The notes beneath the pieces are model-generated. The model worked only from the letters and a program-made list of their open reading frames with translations. It was not told the origin of the DNA and did no database searches. Position numbers and translations under genes: made by a program. 64,000 bases of DNA from an uncultured Peptococcaceae bacterium (lineage in GTDB: Bacteria > Bacillota > Peptococcia > Peptococcales > Peptococcaceae): the NCBI GenBank assembly GCA_910585405.1, contig CAJUDO010000010.1, positions 24,319-88,318 on the forward strand, written 5' to 3'. Each line of letters opens with the position of its first letter. Within the stretch, counting starts at the first letter, position 1. Of the stretch, positions 62,436 through 64,000 are shown one piece after another.

Positions 62436-63731
62436 ATGAATGCTGCAACGTTATTTCTGATATCTCTGATACTGTCGCTGGTACTTGGTTTTACCACAAA
62501 AGTAAATACTGGCTACTATGCGATGGCCTTCGCCTTTCTGAATGGTGTTTTTATTTACGATATGGCGGTGAAAAAAATCGCTGCCACTTGGCCCATTTAC
62601 ATGTTTTTGATGCTATTTATTGTTACGCTGTTTTATGGTTTTGCGCTTTCAAATGGAACGCTGATAAAAACGGCAGAGAAAATCATTTATAAAAGCCGGA
62701 ATTATCCAGCGGCGCTGCCTTTTGTATTGTTCTTTATCTGCATGCTGTTTGCTGGAACCGGTGCAGGTGCTCCGGCGGCCTTTGCCTTTTTGTCTCCGTT
62801 AGTTATGGTTGTTTGCGTTCGCTCGCAAATTTCCAGAGTACTTGCTACAATTCTGATTTTTACCGGCGCCACCATTGGCAGCCAACTACCCTTCAGTGTA
62901 GGAGGAATTGTGGTACAGCAAGTGGCGGAAAATATGGGATATGCGGGTCAGGGATTGGCCATCTCAATAAATGTATGGATGAACTGTCTGGTCAGTATGA
63001 CGCTCTTTTTTGTGGTTGCGTATATTTTATTAAAAGGGTGGAAGACGTCGGTTGTACAAATTGAAGAACCTGCTCCTTATAGTGATTTGCAAAAGAAAAA
63101 TTTATGGATTATTTTGTTCGTGATGATTTTTATCATAGTGCCAATGCTGTTAAAAATGTGTTTCCCAGAAGTTGCTTTTTTGACAAAGCTGGCCAGCCTT
63201 TGCGATGTAACGGTAGTGAGCGCAGTAGGTATCATTTTATGTTTACTGTTCAAAGTAGGCAAAGAAGTAGATGCCATTTACAAAGTTCCATTTTCCATTA
63301 TTATCATGATTTGCAGTATGGGGATGCTAATCAATATTGCAATTAACGGCGGATTAGTAGAGTTACTGTCTGATTGGATTACAGCGAACATTAATAGCAC
63401 TTTCGCACCTTATATGCTCACTCTGACAGCGTCCATTATGAGTTTCTTCGCGGCAACCTTGGGCGTAGTAATTCCTACATTGTCGTTATTAGTACCATCG
63501 TTGGTTGCCACAACTGGTTTATCTCCAATTTTGCTGTTTACTTTGGTTTCCTTGCCAGGGTTATACACCGGTTGTTCACCATTTTCAACGTGCGGCGCTA
63601 TGGCTTTGGCTGGATTGGATGATGACAAAGAGCGGGATAAATTGTTTAAAAAGTTGTTGATATTACCGATTATTTGTGCAATTTATATGTGGATCTGTTT
63701 GGCGTTGGGTATTTTCAGAGTATGGTTTTAA
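62436..63731 (+). CDS. Membrane transporter of the ion-transporter (CitMHS/DcuC/ArsB-like) superfamily
   Basis: A 431-residue protein with about 11-12 helices. The repeat hairpins are FAGTGAGAPAAFAFLSPLVMVVC and ATLGVVIPTLSLLVPSL. The end is PGLYTGCSPFSTCGAMALAG. It resembles Na+:C4-dicarboxylate or citrate-type carriers, different in detail from the three DASS proteins. ATG follows AGGAGGG, 15 bases after the flavoprotein. It probably carries the flavoprotein substrate. Confidence 0.75.
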   Translation: MNAATLFLISLILSLVLGFTTKVNTGYYAMAFAFLNGVFIYDMAVKKIAATWPIYMFLMLFIVTLFYGFALSNGTLIKTAEKIIYKSRNYPAALPFVLFFICMLFAGTGAGAPAAFAFLSPLVMVVCVRSQISRVLATILIFTGATIGSQLPFSVGGIVVQQVAENMGYAGQGLAISINVWMNCLVSMTLFFVVAYILLKGWKTSVVQIEEPAPYSDLQKKNLWIILFVMIFIIVPMLLKMCFPEVAFLTKLASLCDVTVVSAVGIILCLLFKVGKEVDAIYKVPFSIIIMICSMGMLINIAINGGLVELLSDWITANINSTFAPYMLTLTASIMSFFAATLGVVIPTLSLLVPSLVATTGLSPILLFTLVSLPGLYTGCSPFSTCGAMALAGLDDDKERDKLFKKLLILPIICAIYMWICLALGIFRVWF

Positions 63732-63778
63732 AAGAGAAGGTACTATAGTAAATAAGAGTGGGGGAAAATTTATAATCT

Positions 63779-63823
63779 GCCGACCTCAAGAAGTCAAATG
63801 ATATTGGAGAGGTCGGCTTTTTT
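63779..63823 (+). terminator. Terminator after the transporter
   Basis: GCCGACCTC pairs perfectly with GAGGTCGGC, loop of 21 bases, followed by TTTTTTG. Confidence 0.9.
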
Positions 63824-63839
63824 GTAAGATAATATAATT

Positions 63840-63886
63840 AAAAAAGAAAAAAGAAAAAAGAAAAAAGAAAAAAGAAAAAAGAAAAC
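63840..63886 (+). repeat. Heptanucleotide tandem repeat (AAAAAAG)n
   Basis: About six near-perfect copies of a 7-base unit AAAAAAG in a row, ending 27 bases before the -35 of a strong promoter. It may act as an A-rich upstream (UP) element or as a slippage-prone spacer. Confidence 0.85.
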
Positions 63887-63913
63887 ATTATTAGTAAAAC
63901 GGGAAAAAAGGTA

Positions 63914-63942
63914 TTGACAAGGGAGTGAAGAGGTGGTAAGAT
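63914..63942 (+). promoter_or_regulatory. Strong consensus promoter at the window end
   Basis: TTGACA (63914-63919), exactly 17 bases, TAAGAT (63937-63942). The downstream bases (GTCGTCAGCGAGACGG, then A/G-rich text) look like a stable-RNA or rRNA leader, but the transcript lies beyond the window. Confidence 0.75.
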
Positions 63943-64000
63943 AGCAAAGTCGTCAGCGAGACGGTCAGCACAAGAAAAGAAAAAGAGAAATAAATGAAAA

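Noticed and set aside
1..64000. CRISPR arrays, tRNA genes and intact insertion sequences
   Set aside because: No regularly spaced direct repeats, no tRNA T-loop pattern, and no transposase-like frame were found.

Overview
The window reads as chromosome of an anaerobic, low-to-moderate GC Bacillota (Firmicutes), probably a sulfite-respiring member near Peptococcaceae/Desulfitobacteriia. The clues are a dsrB-dsrD-dsrC cluster, a ylqD-rimM-trmD set, a 6S-like RNA, a copper-amine-oxidase-N domain protein, a YerC/TrpR-type regulator, AGGAGG-type ribosome sites and some TTG/GTG starts. The genus cannot be fixed from the sequence alone. I saw no tRNA, rRNA gene, CRISPR array or intact insertion sequence, although the last 100 bases look like the start of a strongly transcribed, possibly rRNA, operon.

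Bases 1-13026 form a sulfur-respiration island. It holds the end of dsrB, then dsrD, a 66-residue unknown and dsrC. Two paralogous glycyl radical enzymes of the isethionate/dihydroxypropanesulfonate C-S lyase type follow, with an SDR dehydrogenase, a LysR regulator, a DASS-type anion transporter, an MFS exporter and a ferredoxin-nitroreductase between them. The natural reading is import of an organosulfonate, radical release of sulfite, and reduction of sulfite by DsrAB/DsrC. The radical-SAM activase and dsrA are not in the window.

Bases 13039-19160 hold a lipoprotein, a chimeric pseudogene, a cluster of small exported or membrane proteins, a 6S RNA candidate, a two-gene chromate transporter and a YerC/TrpR-like regulator with a palindrome over its own -10. 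Bases 19431-23070 hold cydAB (cytochrome bd) and a YitT-family protein.

Bases 23302-33814 hold two further modules of LysR regulator plus oxidoreductase or hydrolase plus DASS transporter. One contains an Old-Yellow-Enzyme-type flavoprotein broken by an in-frame TAG. A fourth such module (LysR, ferredoxin, AprA-like flavoprotein, transporter) lies at 59351-63731. The repeated layout suggests a collection of regulated anaerobic substrate or electron-acceptor modules.

Bases 35132-38376 encode a spermidine/putrescine-type ABC transporter (potA-potB-potC, no potD) whose ATPase carries an unusual insertion. Bases 38527-40949 encode a lantibiotic-immunity-like ABC exporter. Bases 41085-42761 encode ylqD-rimM-trmD. 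On the minus strand at 42848-44614 are a Vat-like acetyltransferase overlapping an N-terminal-nucleophile hydrolase, and a small HTH protein. Bases 45192-53397 encode envelope proteins, including an MMPL/RND exporter overlapping a long glycine-heptad repeat protein. Bases 53633-58392 are a complete arginine deiminase pathway (arcA, arcB, arcC and an arcD-type antiporter) with a perfect 23-bp inverted repeat between arcB and arcC.
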